Part shown: positions 20,398 through 29,512 of the stretch, piece after piece | Numbering within the stretch: the stretch's first letter is position 1 | How the letters are laid out: each line of letters opens with the position of its first letter | Assembly (NCBI RefSeq): GCF_008704425.1 | Contig: NZ_CP023696.1 | Span: 1,970,501 to 2,034,500, forward strand | Direction of reading: 5' to 3' | Length of the DNA stretch: 64,000 nucleotides | From: Streptomyces fradiae ATCC 10745 = DSM 40063 | GTDB lineage: Bacteria; Actinomycetota; Actinomycetes; Streptomycetales; Streptomycetaceae | Translations under genes and position numbers: made by a program | Notes under the pieces: generated by a model | What the model was told of the DNA's origin: nothing | What the model saw: the letters and a program-made list of their open reading frames with translations, nothing else | The model's database searches: none

Positions 20398-20797
20398 GGG
20401 TCTCGACTCCTCGAGGACGACGTGGCTGCCCTGACGGCGAGGAACATACCCAGATCGAAGGCTCCTGGGGAGGTACGCCTATCCGTCGTACGGCCTTATC
20501 CACCCGTCCGCCAGCAGATCGAAAGTAACGGCGGGGTCGCCGCAGGCGCGCCGGAGGATTCACCCCTTGAAGCGACATGGTCAAGAACACCCCAAGGGCC
20601 GCTCATGTGAGCAGCCACCCCTCACACTTGCCTTCACCTCCTGAAGACAGAAAGGGTGGCACTCAGTGCCACCCTTTGAGAAGTGCAGCCATCCCCTATG
20701 TGCTCATCTGAGCATGCATCCGATCAGGGGTGGCGAGAATCACGCCGCGAGGGCGTCCGGGATTCCACGATCCGGACGCCTCCCGTCCACCCGCGGG
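20398..20797. other. 400-bp spacer between dusB and ppdK
   Basis: No gene found on either strand. It contains the dusB terminator (20651-20677) and the ppdK upstream region. A TTGACC on the minus strand near 20585 could be a -35, but no convincing -10 follows. Confidence 0.6.
20651..20677 (-). terminator. Palindromic terminator downstream of dusB
   Basis: Perfect 27-base palindrome AAAGGGTGGCACT-C-AGTGCCACCCTTT. On the minus strand it is followed by TTTCTGTCTT, a weak U-rich tail. It lies 120 bases after the dusB stop; the symmetry would also block plus-strand transcription. Confidence 0.8.
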
Positions 20798-21934
20798 TCA
20801 GCCGCCGGAGGTGTCCAGTTCGGCGTCCGCGCTCACCGCCGAGCAGTCCCACGGGTCCTTCAGCCAGCCGTCCGGCAGGACGACCCGGTTGTTGCCCGAG
20901 GTCCGGCCGCGCGGCCCGTCGGCGCCCGCGGGCCACGGCTGCCCCAGGTCCAGCTCGTCGAGACCGGCCCTCAGCTCGTCCAGCGAGGAGGTGACGGCCA
21001 GGCGCCTGCGCATCTCGGAGCCGACGGCGAACCCCTTCAGGTACCAGGCGACGTGCTTGCGGAAGTCGATGACACCGCGTGACTCGTCGCCGATCCACTC
21101 GCCGAGCAGCCGGGCGTGCCGCACCATGACGTCGGCGACCTCCCGCAGCGTCGGCGCCGCCGCCGCGCCGGTGCCCTCGAAGGCGGCCACCAGGTCCCCG
21201 AACAGCCACGGCCGGCCCAGGCAGCCGCGGCCCACGACGACACCGTCGCAGCCGGTCTCGCGCATCATCCGCAGCGCGTCGCCGGCGGACCAGATGTCGC
21301 CGTTGCCGAGCACCGGGATCTCCGGGACGTGCTCCTTCAGCCGGGCGATGGCGTCCCAGTCGGCCGTGCCGCCGTAGTGCTGGGCGGCCGTGCGGCCGTG
21401 CAGCGCGATGGCCGTGACGCCCTCCTCGACCGCGATGCGCCCGGCGTCCAGGTACGTGAGGTGGTCGTCGTCGATGCCCTTGCGCATCTTCATCGTGACC
21501 GGCAGGTCCCCGGCGTTGGTCACCGCCTCGTGCAGGATCGCCCGCAGCAGCGGCCGCTTGAACGGCAGCGCGGAGCCGCCGCCCTTGCGGGTGACCTTCG
21601 GCACGGGGCAGCCGAAGTTGAGGTCGATGTGGTCGGCGAGGTCCTCGTCCACGATCATGCGGACCGCCTTGCCGACCGTGACCGGGTCCACTCCGTACAG
21701 CTGGATCGAGCGCGGCGTCTCGGTCGCGTCGAAGTGGATGAGCTGCATGGTCTTCTCGTTGCGCTCGACCAGCGCCCGCGTGGTGATCATCTCGCTCACG
21801 AACAGGCCCCTGCCGCCGGAGAACTCCCGGCAGAGCGTGCGGAACGGTGCGTTGGTGATACCGGCCATGGGGGCGAGCACCACCGGGGGCAGCACGGTGT
21901 GCGGGCCGATGGAGAGGGGGCTGAACGCGGTCAT
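20798..21934 (-). CDS. dusB: tRNA-dihydrouridine synthase DusB
   Basis: FMN-dependent TIM-barrel enzyme of 378 aa that reduces uridine to dihydrouridine in tRNA. Signatures are the N-terminal LAPMAGITNAPFR, NFGCPVPKV with the active-site Cys109, VTMKMRKG, ALHGRTAAQHYGG and GNGDIWSAGDA, with the FMN phosphate site at GVVVGRGCLGRPWLF and a C-terminal helical tRNA-binding domain. ATG 21934 was chosen because the GGGGGG just upstream serves as the ribosome site; an ATG nine bases earlier is possible. Monocistronic. Confidence 0.93.
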   Translation of the reverse strand: MTAFSPLSIGPHTVLPPVVLAPMAGITNAPFRTLCREFSGGRGLFVSEMITTRALVERNEKTMQLIHFDATETPRSIQLYGVDPVTVGKAVRMIVDEDLADHIDLNFGCPVPKVTRKGGGSALPFKRPLLRAILHEAVTNAGDLPVTMKMRKGIDDDHLTYLDAGRIAVEEGVTAIALHGRTAAQHYGGTADWDAIARLKEHVPEIPVLGNGDIWSAGDALRMMRETGCDGVVVGRGCLGRPWLFGDLVAAFEGTGAAAAPTLREVADVMVRHARLLGEWIGDESRGVIDFRKHVAWYLKGFAVGSEMRRRLAVTSSLDELRAGLDELDLGQPWPAGADGPRGRTSGNNRVVLPDGWLKDPWDCSAVSADAELDTSGG

Positions 21935-22111
21935 GCCCCCCATTGTCCCGCACCCCCGGCGGCCCCCCGCCCCGCCGGACCCGCCCCCGGCACCCCGCGG
22001 GACCGCCACCCGCCCCGACCGCCACGGGGCGGACGGGCACCCGGCGGACGGGGCGCGCGACAGGCGGGCGCCCGGCGGACGGGGCGCCCGGCAGGCCGGC
22101 GCCCCGCGGAT

Positions 22112-22157
22112 GCGCGAAGGGGCCCGGCCGCCGGGGTGGCGGCCGGGCCCCTCGCGC
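22112..22157 (-). terminator. Terminator of the DUF6243 gene
   Basis: 14-bp perfect stem GGGGCCCGGCCGCC (22119-22132) / GGCGGCCGGGCCCC (22138-22151), extended by GCGCGA/TCGCGC across one bulged base. It starts six bases after the stop. Confidence 0.8.
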
Positions 22158-22162
22158 GCGGG

Positions 22163-22345
22163 TCAGCTCTGGTCCTGCTCCTGGGCGCCGGTGCGCTCGC
22201 GCATCCTGCGGAGCAGCTCCGCCTTCGCGTCGGCGGCGTCCTTGACGCTGCCGCCTCCGCGCGGGGCGGCGCCCTGCTGCTCCAGGCGGGACAGCTTCCT
22301 GCGCTGTCCGCCCACACCGAGCAGGTTGTTGCGGCTCTTGGCCAT
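22163..22345 (-). CDS. Small conserved actinobacterial protein (DUF6243-like)
   Basis: 60-residue, basic/polar protein with the N-terminus MAKSRNNLLGVGGQRRKLSR that I recall from small Streptomyces proteins classed as DUF6243. It has no cysteines, signal or membrane segment; the C-terminal half (AKAELLRRMRER) should be helical. GAGGGAG five bases before the ATG and a strong terminator right after the stop argue for genuine expression. Function unknown. The DUF number is from memory. Confidence 0.75.
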   Translation of the reverse strand: MAKSRNNLLGVGGQRRKLSRLEQQGAAPRGGGSVKDAADAKAELLRRMRERTGAQEQDQS

Positions 22346-22664
22346 GGGGGTCTCCCTCAGGGGTGAGAAGTGGTCCGGAAGGTCTGGTGGGGCGCCGCGG
22401 GCCCGGGGGCCCGGCGCACTCTCACTCGTAGATCGGGAGGAAGGACATGGGTACGACCGTACCGGCCGGACCGCGCGCGGTCACCCGGGTTTCCGCGCGG
22501 CTGGCCCGGCGCGGCGGCACCGGGTGCCGCCGGGCCGGCCCGTCGGGCTGCCCGCCCGAGCCGCCCGTCCCGTCCGGCGCACCGCCGCCCACCGTCTCCG
22601 GGGCACGGGGAAGCCCCCGGTCCCGCTGGGGGAGCCGGGGGCTTCGCGAGGTGCGCCGGGAGCG
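22346..22664. other. 319-bp spacer between the small gene and glyS
   Basis: Contains the glyS terminator (22610-22645) and a GGTAC-n4-GTACC dyad near 22450. An eight-codon frame (22448-22422, minus) is the only other open frame of note; it has no ribosome site. Confidence 0.6.
22610..22645 (-). terminator. Terminator of glyS
   Basis: 11-bp stem GAAGCCCCCGG (22610-22620) / CCGGGGGCTTC (22635-22645) with further partial pairing inside the loop, 20 bases past the glyS stop. No U-tract, a GC-hairpin type common in Streptomyces. Confidence 0.75.
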
Positions 22665-24047
<1,383 letters not shown>

Positions 24048-24154
24048 GGTGCTCTCTTCATACGACGGTGACGAACGGCGAATGCCTCAGATTAGCGGCG
24101 GGCGCGCCCCTGGGATCAAATCGGTGGGTGGCGAGGGCCACTTGGTCCCTTTGT

Positions 24155-24169
24155 TGACAATCGTTTCCA
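24155..24169 (+). promoter_or_regulatory. Zur box 1 upstream of znuA
   Basis: TGACAAT-C-GTTTCCA, a 7-1-7 dyad close to the Streptomyces Zur consensus TGAAAATGATTTTCA. It overlaps the -35-like TTGACA (24154-24159). Confidence 0.78.
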
Positions 24170-24176
24170 GAAAAGT

Positions 24177-24191
24177 TGAAAATGAGTGTCA
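24177..24191 (+). promoter_or_regulatory. Zur box 2 overlapping the znuA -10 and start codon
   Basis: TGAAAAT-G-AGTGTCA, a second 7-1-7 dyad. GAAAAT (24178-24183) is 18 bases after TTGACA and 13 to 8 bases before ATG 24191, so it can be the -10 of a leaderless transcript that zinc-bound Zur would block. Confidence 0.75.
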
Positions 24192-25282
24192 TGAACGTAC
24201 GACGCTCCATATCCACCACCGCCGTCGCCGGAGCCGCTGTCCTCGGCCTGGTCTCCCTCTCCGCCTGCTCCGGCGCCTCCACGGGCGCGGAGAAGGGCAA
24301 GGACGGCAAACTGGACGTCGTGGCGTCGTTCTACCCCCTGCAGTTCCTCGCCGAGCAGATCGGCGGCGACAAGGTCTCCGTGACCACCCTGACCCGGCCC
24401 GGGGTCGAGCCCCACGACCTCGAACTCAAGCCGCGCCAGATCGCCGGTCTCCAGGACGCCGGGTTCATCCTCTACCTCAAGGGCCTCCAGCCCGCCGTCG
24501 ACCAGGCCGTCGCCCAGGCCGGCGTGAAGAACACCGTCGACGCGGCCACGCTCACCTCCCTGGAGGCGCACGGCGCCGACGAGAAGGACACCGCCCACGA
24601 GGACGGGGCCCACGCCGGCGAGAGCCACGAGGCCCACGACGACCACGGGGCCCACGAGGGCGAGGCGCACGAGGGCGAGGCGCACGCGGAGGAGTCCCAC
24701 GCCGGGGAGGCCCACGCCGCGGAGTCCGAGGAGCCCGGCGGCCACGACCACGCCCACGAGGGCGGCGACCCGCACGTCTGGCTCGACCCGGTCAAGTACG
24801 CCGAGGTCGCCAAGGGCGTGGGCGCCGGCCTCGCCAAGGCCGACCCGGACAACGCCGCCGCGTACGAGAAGAACACCGACGAGCTGGTGAAGAAGCTCGG
24901 CGCCCTCGACACCGCCTTCCGCGACGGCCTGAAGAACACCGCGACGCGCACCTTCATCACCTCCCACACCGCCTTCGGCCACCTCGCCGAGCGCTACGGC
25001 CTGGACCAGGAGGGCATCGCCGGCCTCGACCCCGAGTCGGAGCCGAGCCCCGCCCGGATCAAGGAGCTCCAGGAGATCGCGCGGAAGGAGAAGGTCACCA
25101 CCGTCTTCTTCGAGACCCTCGCCAGCGACCGCACCGCCCGCACCCTCGCGAAGGACACCGGCCTGAAGACCGACGTCCTGGACCCGCTGGAGGGAATCAC
25201 CGAGCGGTCCAAGGGCGCTGACTACCTGGAGGTCATGCGCGCCAACCTCGCGGCCCTGCAGAAGGCGCTCGGCGCGAAGTGA
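24191..25282 (+). CDS. znuA: Zinc ABC transporter substrate-binding lipoprotein
   Basis: High-affinity zinc-binding lipoprotein of 363 aa. Signal peptide with lipobox LSAC, acylated at Cys26. The cluster A-I SBP fold follows (VVASFYPLQFLAEQIGG, RPGVEPHDLELKP with a metal-ligand His). A His/Glu/Asp-rich loop of about 60 residues (about 125-185, many Gly-Glu-Ala-His units) is typical of zinc rather than manganese carriers. Then come PHVWLDPVKY, ITSHTAFGHLAERYGL and FFETLASDRTARTLA. ATG 24191 is preferred to the in-frame TTG 24176 and ATG 24182 because the promoter places transcription start there. First gene of znuA-znuC-znuB. Confidence 0.93.
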   Translation: MNVRRSISTTAVAGAAVLGLVSLSACSGASTGAEKGKDGKLDVVASFYPLQFLAEQIGGDKVSVTTLTRPGVEPHDLELKPRQIAGLQDAGFILYLKGLQPAVDQAVAQAGVKNTVDAATLTSLEAHGADEKDTAHEDGAHAGESHEAHDDHGAHEGEAHEGEAHAEESHAGEAHAAESEEPGGHDHAHEGGDPHVWLDPVKYAEVAKGVGAGLAKADPDNAAAYEKNTDELVKKLGALDTAFRDGLKNTATRTFITSHTAFGHLAERYGLDQEGIAGLDPESEPSPARIKELQEIARKEKVTTVFFETLASDRTARTLAKDTGLKTDVLDPLEGITERSKGADYLEVMRANLAALQKALGAK

Positions 25283-25320
25283 CCCGCCCCTCCCCCGTCC
25301 GCACACCCCCTGGAGGCACG

Positions 25321-26085
25321 GTGAGCAGCGAGCCCGTCATCTCCGTCCGGGCGGCCACGGCCACGCTCGGCTCCCGTCCCGTGCTCCGCGGCGTCGACTT
25401 CGCCGTCCACCGCGGCGAGGTCGTCGCCCTCCTCGGCGCCAACGGCTCCGGCAAGTCCACCGCCGTCCGCTCGGTGATCGGCCAGGTGCCGCTCACCGGC
25501 GGCGGGGTCTCCCTCTTCGGCACCGAGCTGCGCCGCTTCCGCGACTGGTCGCGCGTCGGCTACGTGCCGCAGCGCACCACGGCCGCCAGCGGCGTGCCCG
25601 CCACCGTCCGCGAGGTCGTCGCCTCCGGCCGGCTCTCCCGCACCGGGCTGCGGTGGCCCTCGCGCGCCGACCGGGCGGCCGTGGAGCGGGCCATCGAGCT
25701 GGTCGGGCTCGCCGACCGGGCGAAGGACTCGGTGTGGGCGCTCTCCGGCGGCCAGCACCAGCGCGTGCTGATCGCCCGCGCCCTCGCCTCCGAGCCGGAG
25801 CTGCTGATCATGGACGAGCCGATGGCCGGGGTCGACCTGGCCAGCCAGGAGGTGCTCGCCGCCACCCTGCGCGAGCAGGTGGGGGACGGCACGACCGTCC
25901 TGCTCGTCCTGCACGAGCTGGGGCCTCTGGAGCCCCTGATCGACCGCGCGGTCGTCCTGCGCGACGGATGCGTCGTCCACGACGGTCCGCCGCCCGAGGC
26001 CGTCGGCCAGCACGCGCTGCCCGGCCACGACCACGTACATCCGCACGCGGCCGACGAGCCGCTCCGCACGGGACTGCTGACCTGA
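25321..26085 (+). CDS. znuC: Zinc ABC transporter ATP-binding protein
   Basis: ABC ATPase of 254 aa energising zinc uptake. Walker A GANGSGKST (about 39-47), Q-loop YVPQRT, signature LSGGQHQR, Walker B ELLIMDEP, and the switch His in LVLHELG. The C-terminus is His-rich (PGHDHVHPHA), possibly metal-responsive. GTG 25321 follows a clear GGAGG four bases upstream; a GTG at 25279 overlapping the znuA stop was rejected since it lacks a ribosome site. Second gene of the operon. Confidence 0.93.
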   Translation: MSSEPVISVRAATATLGSRPVLRGVDFAVHRGEVVALLGANGSGKSTAVRSVIGQVPLTGGGVSLFGTELRRFRDWSRVGYVPQRTTAASGVPATVREVVASGRLSRTGLRWPSRADRAAVERAIELVGLADRAKDSVWALSGGQHQRVLIARALASEPELLIMDEPMAGVDLASQEVLAATLREQVGDGTTVLLVLHELGPLEPLIDRAVVLRDGCVVHDGPPPEAVGQHALPGHDHVHPHAADEPLRTGLLT

Positions 26086-26087
26086 CC

Positions 26088-26975
26088 ATGGAAATCCTCG
26101 AGCACGCCTTCATGCAGCGGGCGCTCCTCGCCGCCCTCCTGGTCGGCGTCACCGCGCCCGCCGTCGGCATCCACCTGGTGCAGCGGCGCCAGGCCCTGAT
26201 GGGCGACGGGATCGGCCACGTCGCCATGACCGGCGTCGGGCTGGGCTTCCTGATGTCGGCCAACCCGGTGTGGGTCGCCGGGCTGGTCTCGATCGTCGGC
26301 GCCGTCCTGATGGAGCTGATCCGGATGTACGGGCGGACGCACGGCGACATCGCGCTCGCCCTGCTCTTCTACGGCGGTATGGCCGGCGGTCTGCTGCTGA
26401 CCAGCCTCTCCCCGGACGGCTCCACGGCCAACCTGGTCGGCTACCTCTTCGGCTCGCTGGCGACGGTGTCGCCGCAGGACGTGGTGGCGATCTGCGTGCT
26501 CGCCGCGTTCGTGCTGGCCGTGTCGCTGGGGCTGCGCCGCCAGCTGTTCGCCGTCAGCCAGGACGAGGAGTTCGCGCGGGTGACCGGCCTGCCGGTGCGG
26601 GCGCTGAACCTGCTCGTGGCCGTGACCGCGGCGGTCACCGTGACGGTCGCCATGCGCGTCGTGGGGCTGCTGCTGGTCAGCGCCCTGATGGTGGTGCCGG
26701 TGGCGGCGGCGCAGCAGCTCACCCGGAGCTTCCGCGCCACCTTCGCGGTGGCGGTGCTCATCGGCACGGCGGTGTCGGTGGCCGGCACGGTCACCACGTA
26801 CTACCAGGACGTCCCGCCGGGCGCGACGATCGTGCTGCTGGCCATCGCCGTGTTCGTCGCCTTCGCCGTACTGGCCGCGCCGCTCGCCCGGCGGCGGGCG
26901 CGGGCGGCCGAGGCCGCCGGGGCGCACGACGGCGCGCGCCCCTCCCCCGGCACGGCCGACGACGTCAGGGTCTGA
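26088..26975 (+). CDS. znuB: Zinc ABC transporter permease
   Basis: ABC-3 family permease of 295 aa with about eight membrane helices. Family marks are the N-terminal FMQRALLAALLVGVTAPAVG, LMGDGIGHVAMTGVGLGF near 46-63, the central LLFYGGMAGGLLLTSL, and VGLLLVSALMVVPVAAAQQL near 205-224. The gene starts two bases after the znuC stop. The C-terminal cytoplasmic tail is Ala/Arg-rich and unconserved. Partner of ZnuA and ZnuC in zinc import. Confidence 0.93.
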   Translation: MEILEHAFMQRALLAALLVGVTAPAVGIHLVQRRQALMGDGIGHVAMTGVGLGFLMSANPVWVAGLVSIVGAVLMELIRMYGRTHGDIALALLFYGGMAGGLLLTSLSPDGSTANLVGYLFGSLATVSPQDVVAICVLAAFVLAVSLGLRRQLFAVSQDEEFARVTGLPVRALNLLVAVTAAVTVTVAMRVVGLLLVSALMVVPVAAAQQLTRSFRATFAVAVLIGTAVSVAGTVTTYYQDVPPGATIVLLAIAVFVAFAVLAAPLARRRARAAEAAGAHDGARPSPGTADDVRV

Positions 26976-27006
26976 TTCCGGCCGGGGGACGACAGCACGG
27001 CTGCGG

Positions 27007-27023
27007 GGCCCCGTCGCGGGGCC
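27007..27023 (+). terminator. Hairpin after the znuACB operon
   Basis: GGCCCCG-TCG-CGGGGCC, 7-bp stem 32 bases after the znuB stop and upstream of zur. It may only partly separate the operon from zur. Confidence 0.5.
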
Positions 27024-27091
27024 TGGCAGAATGGCCCGACGTAAGCGGACGCATGGCGTACGAGTGAGCGGGCCGAGGCAAGGAGGCACCT

Positions 27092-27520
27092 GTGGCGACG
27101 GCAGGATCCGGCGTACGCGCGCGGTCGACCCGGCAGCGCGCCGCCGTCGCGGCGGCACTGAACGAGGTGGACGAGTTCCGCAGCGCGCAGGAGCTGCACG
27201 ACATGCTCAAGCACCGCGGGGACTCCGTCGGTCTCACGACGGTCTACCGCACGCTGCAGTCGCTCGCCGACGCGGGCGAGGTGGACGTGCTGCGCACCAG
27301 CGACGGCGAGGCGGTGTACCGCCGCTGCTCGACCGGCGAGCACCACCACCACCTGGTGTGCCGGGGCTGCGGCAAGGCCGTCGAGGTGGAGGGCCCCGCC
27401 GTCGAGGAGTGGGCGGAGTCCGTGGCCGCCGAGCACGGCTTCGTGAACGTGGCGCACACGGTGGAGATCTTCGGCACCTGCGCGGAGTGCGCGGCCGCCG
27501 CCGCCCGGTCCGGCGACTGA
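27092..27520 (+). CDS. zur: Zinc uptake regulator Zur (Fur family)
   Basis: Fur-family repressor of 142 aa. The N-terminal winged helix (about 10-80) includes RSAQELHDML and SVGLTTVYRTLQSLADAGEV; the dimerisation domain carries EHHHHLVCRGCGKAVEVEG and the C-terminal CAEC, giving the structural zinc site (two CxxC pairs) and His-rich regulatory sites. AAGGAGG lies seven bases before GTG 27092. Its position directly after znuACB, with Zur boxes before znuA, identifies it as Zur rather than Fur or Nur. Confidence 0.93.
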   Translation: MATAGSGVRARSTRQRAAVAAALNEVDEFRSAQELHDMLKHRGDSVGLTTVYRTLQSLADAGEVDVLRTSDGEAVYRRCSTGEHHHHLVCRGCGKAVEVEGPAVEEWAESVAAEHGFVNVAHTVEIFGTCAECAAAAARSGD

Positions 27521-27546
27521 CCCGCGTGCCCCCGGGGCACGGTGAA

Positions 27547-27582
27547 GAAGGGCGCGGCTCCCGCCCGGGAGCCGCGCCCTTC
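27547..27582. terminator. Bidirectional terminator between zur and uppS
   Basis: Perfect 16-bp stem GAAGGGCGCGGCTCCC/GGGAGCCGCGCCCTTC with a GCCC loop, between convergent stops at 27520 and 27601. Confidence 0.88.
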
Positions 27583-27600
27583 ACGCATCCCAGGCCCGCG

Positions 27601-28482
27601 TCAGCCGGCGGCGCCGCCGGCCCCGGCCGCCTCCGCCTCGGTGCCGCGCATCGCCGCCTCCATCGCGAGCAGCTCCTCGTTCGGCACGGCCCCGCCGAAG
27701 CGGCGGTCGCGCTGGGCGTACTCCAGGCAGGCCCGCCACAGGTCGCGGCGGTCGAAGTCGGGCCACAGCACGTCCTGGAAGACCATCTCGGCGTACGCGC
27801 TCTGCCACAGCAGGTAGTTGGAGGTGCGCTGCTCGCCGCTCGGGCGCAGGAACAGGTCCACGTCGGGCATGTCCGCGTAGTACAGGTACTTCGCGAACGT
27901 CTTCTCGGTGACCTTCGACGGGTCCAGCCGGCCCGCCTTCACGTCCGCCGCGAGGGCCTGCGCCGCGTCCGCGATCTCGGCCCGGCCGCCGTAGTTCATG
28001 CAGAAGTACAGGGTGAGGCGGTCGTTGTCCTTGGTCTGCTCCTGGGCGATCTGGAGCTCCTGCGCGACCGACTTCCACAGCTTGGGCATCCGGCCGACCC
28101 AGCGGACCCGGATGCCCAGCTCGTCGAGCTGGTCGCGGGTCCTGCGGATGAAGTCCCGGTTGAAGTTCATCAGGAAGCGCACCTCGTCGGGTGAGCGCCG
28201 CCAGTTCTCGGTGGAGAACGCGTACAGGGAGATGCTGCCGACGCCCATCTCGATGGCGCCCTGGAGCACGTCGAGGACGCGCTCGGCGCCGACCTTGTGG
28301 CCTTCGGTGCGGGGCAGGCCGCGCTCCTTGGCCCAGCGGCCGTTGCCGTCCATGACGATCGCCACGTGCCCGGGCACCATCTCGCCGGGGATCTTCGGCG
28401 GGCGCGCGCCGGACGGGTGCGGCTCGGGGTCCCGGTACCGGCGCCTGGAGCGCCCGAGGATTCCGCGTCGTGCCATGGCCAT
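27601..28482 (-). CDS. uppS: Isoprenyl (undecaprenyl-type) diphosphate synthase
   Basis: Cis-prenyltransferase of 293 aa that makes the long-chain polyprenyl diphosphate carrier for cell-wall synthesis. [20 protein letters not shown] (about 39-58) carries the catalytic Asp and diphosphate-binding Arg; [11 protein letters not shown], the [16 protein letters not shown] motif and [13 protein letters not shown] complete the family set. ATG 28482 was chosen; AGGAG is 11 bases upstream, and GTG 28491 or ATG 28476 remain possible. It begins about 14 bases after the recO stop, so recO-uppS is an operon. Confidence 0.93.
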   Translation of the reverse strand: MAMARRGILGRSRRRYRDPEPHPSGARPPKIPGEMVPGHVAIVMDGNGRWAKERGLPRTEGHKVGAERVLDVLQGAIEMGVGSISLYAFSTENWRRSPDEVRFLMNFNRDFIRRTRDQLDELGIRVRWVGRMPKLWKSVAQELQIAQEQTKDNDRLTLYFCMNYGGRAEIADAAQALAADVKAGRLDPSKVTEKTFAKYLYYADMPDVDLFLRPSGEQRTSNYLLWQSAYAEMVFQDVLWPDFDRRDLWRACLEYAQRDRRFGGAVPNEELLAMEAAMRGTEAEAAGAGGAAG

Positions 28483-28496
28483 GCGGCTCACATCTC

Positions 28497-29252
28497 CTAG
28501 TTCTCTTGCTTCTCCACGTAGCGCAGCGAGCGCAGTCCGCGCTCCAGGTGCCAGTGCAGATAGGCGGACACCAGCCCGCTCCCCTCCCTGACGTGGCGCG
28601 GCTCGCACGCGTCGGCCGTCGCCCAGTCGCCGGTCAGCAGCGCGCTGAGCAGACCGACGGCCTCCGCCGAGGGTACGACGCTGCCGGGCACCCGGCAGTC
28701 GCCGCAGACCACTCCGCCCGCGGCGACCGAGAAGAACCGGTTCGGCCCGTGGATGCCGCAGCGGGCGCAGTCCTCGAAGGAGGGGGCGTAGCCGTTGACG
28801 GCGAGGGAGCGCAGCAGGAACGCGTCGAGGACGAGGTGCGGGGCGTGCTCGCCGCGCGCGAGGGTGCGCAGCGCGCCGACGAGCAGCAGGTACTGCTGCA
28901 CCGCGGGCTCGCCCTCGTGGTCGGTGAACCGCTCGGCGGTCTCCAGCATGGCCGTGCCGGCCGTGTAGCGGGCGTAGTCGGTGACGATGGAGCCGCCGTA
29001 CGGGGCGATGGTCTCCGTCTGGGTGCACAGCGGCAGGCCGCGCCCGACGAGGTCGGAGCCGCGCGCGAAGAACTGGACGTCGACGTGGGAGAACGGCTCC
29101 AGCCGCGCGCCGAACTTCGACTTCGTGCGGCGCACCCCGCGCGCGACGGCCCGCACCCGGCCGTGGCCGCGGGTGAGGAAGGTGATGATCCGGTCGGCCT
29201 CGCCCAGCTTCTGCGTACGCAGCACGACGCCGTCATCCCGGAACAGACTCAT
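28497..29252 (-). CDS. recO: DNA repair protein RecO
   Basis: Recombination mediator of 251 aa acting with RecF/RecR to load RecA. N-terminal OB fold ([21 protein letters not shown] ... [17 protein letters not shown]), helical middle, and a zinc site formed by CARC (about 179-182) and CGDC (about 204-207). The ATG at 29252 matches the usual family start; upstream frame is low-complexity. Upstream gene of uppS. Confidence 0.92.
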   Translation of the reverse strand: MSLFRDDGVVLRTQKLGEADRIITFLTRGHGRVRAVARGVRRTKSKFGARLEPFSHVDVQFFARGSDLVGRGLPLCTQTETIAPYGGSIVTDYARYTAGTAMLETAERFTDHEGEPAVQQYLLLVGALRTLARGEHAPHLVLDAFLLRSLAVNGYAPSFEDCARCGIHGPNRFFSVAAGGVVCGDCRVPGSVVPSAEAVGLLSALLTGDWATADACEPRHVREGSGLVSAYLHWHLERGLRSLRYVEKQEN

Positions 29253-29407
29253 GGGCCCATTGTCCCGTACGGGCCGGGCGGCCCGGTCCGGCCCAGGGCG
29301 GGCCGGGCCCCCGTCACCACCCCGGCTCCGGGTTTCGGCCGGTGTGCTCATAAGCTGGTGATCGCGGCCCGTCCGGGCCGTGAGCTCCAACCCTCACTTC
29401 GGGGACC

Positions 29408-29424
29408 CATAAGCGAGGCTTATG
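29408..29424. promoter_or_regulatory. Inverted repeat CATAAGC-n3-GCTTATG
   Basis: Perfect 7-bp arms with a GAG centre, 89 bases before the fprA start; a further CATAAGC half-site lies at 29349-29355. AT-containing dyads are rare here, so this is a good operator candidate for an unidentified regulator. Confidence 0.5.
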
Positions 29425-29512
29425 CGGTCATAGCTCCGAAGCGGGTACCGCTCCACCCCTGTGCTCGCGAGGCTGGCGGGTGAGAAGTGCTGACTGTCGA
29501 AGGGAACCTGCC

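Noticed and set aside
22422..22448. Eight-codon frame MSFLPIYE on the minus strand upstream of the DUF6243 gene, considered as a leader peptide
   Set aside because: No ribosome site, no regulatory codon bias and 77 bases of unstructured distance to the next start; chance is likely.
24176..24190. znuA starts at TTG 24176 or ATG 24182
   Set aside because: Both lie within the predicted -10 and second Zur box; the transcript should begin at about 24191.
25279..25320. znuC start overlapping the znuA stop (GTGA)
   Set aside because: No ribosome site and the added residues are not conserved, whereas GTG 25321 has GGAGG.
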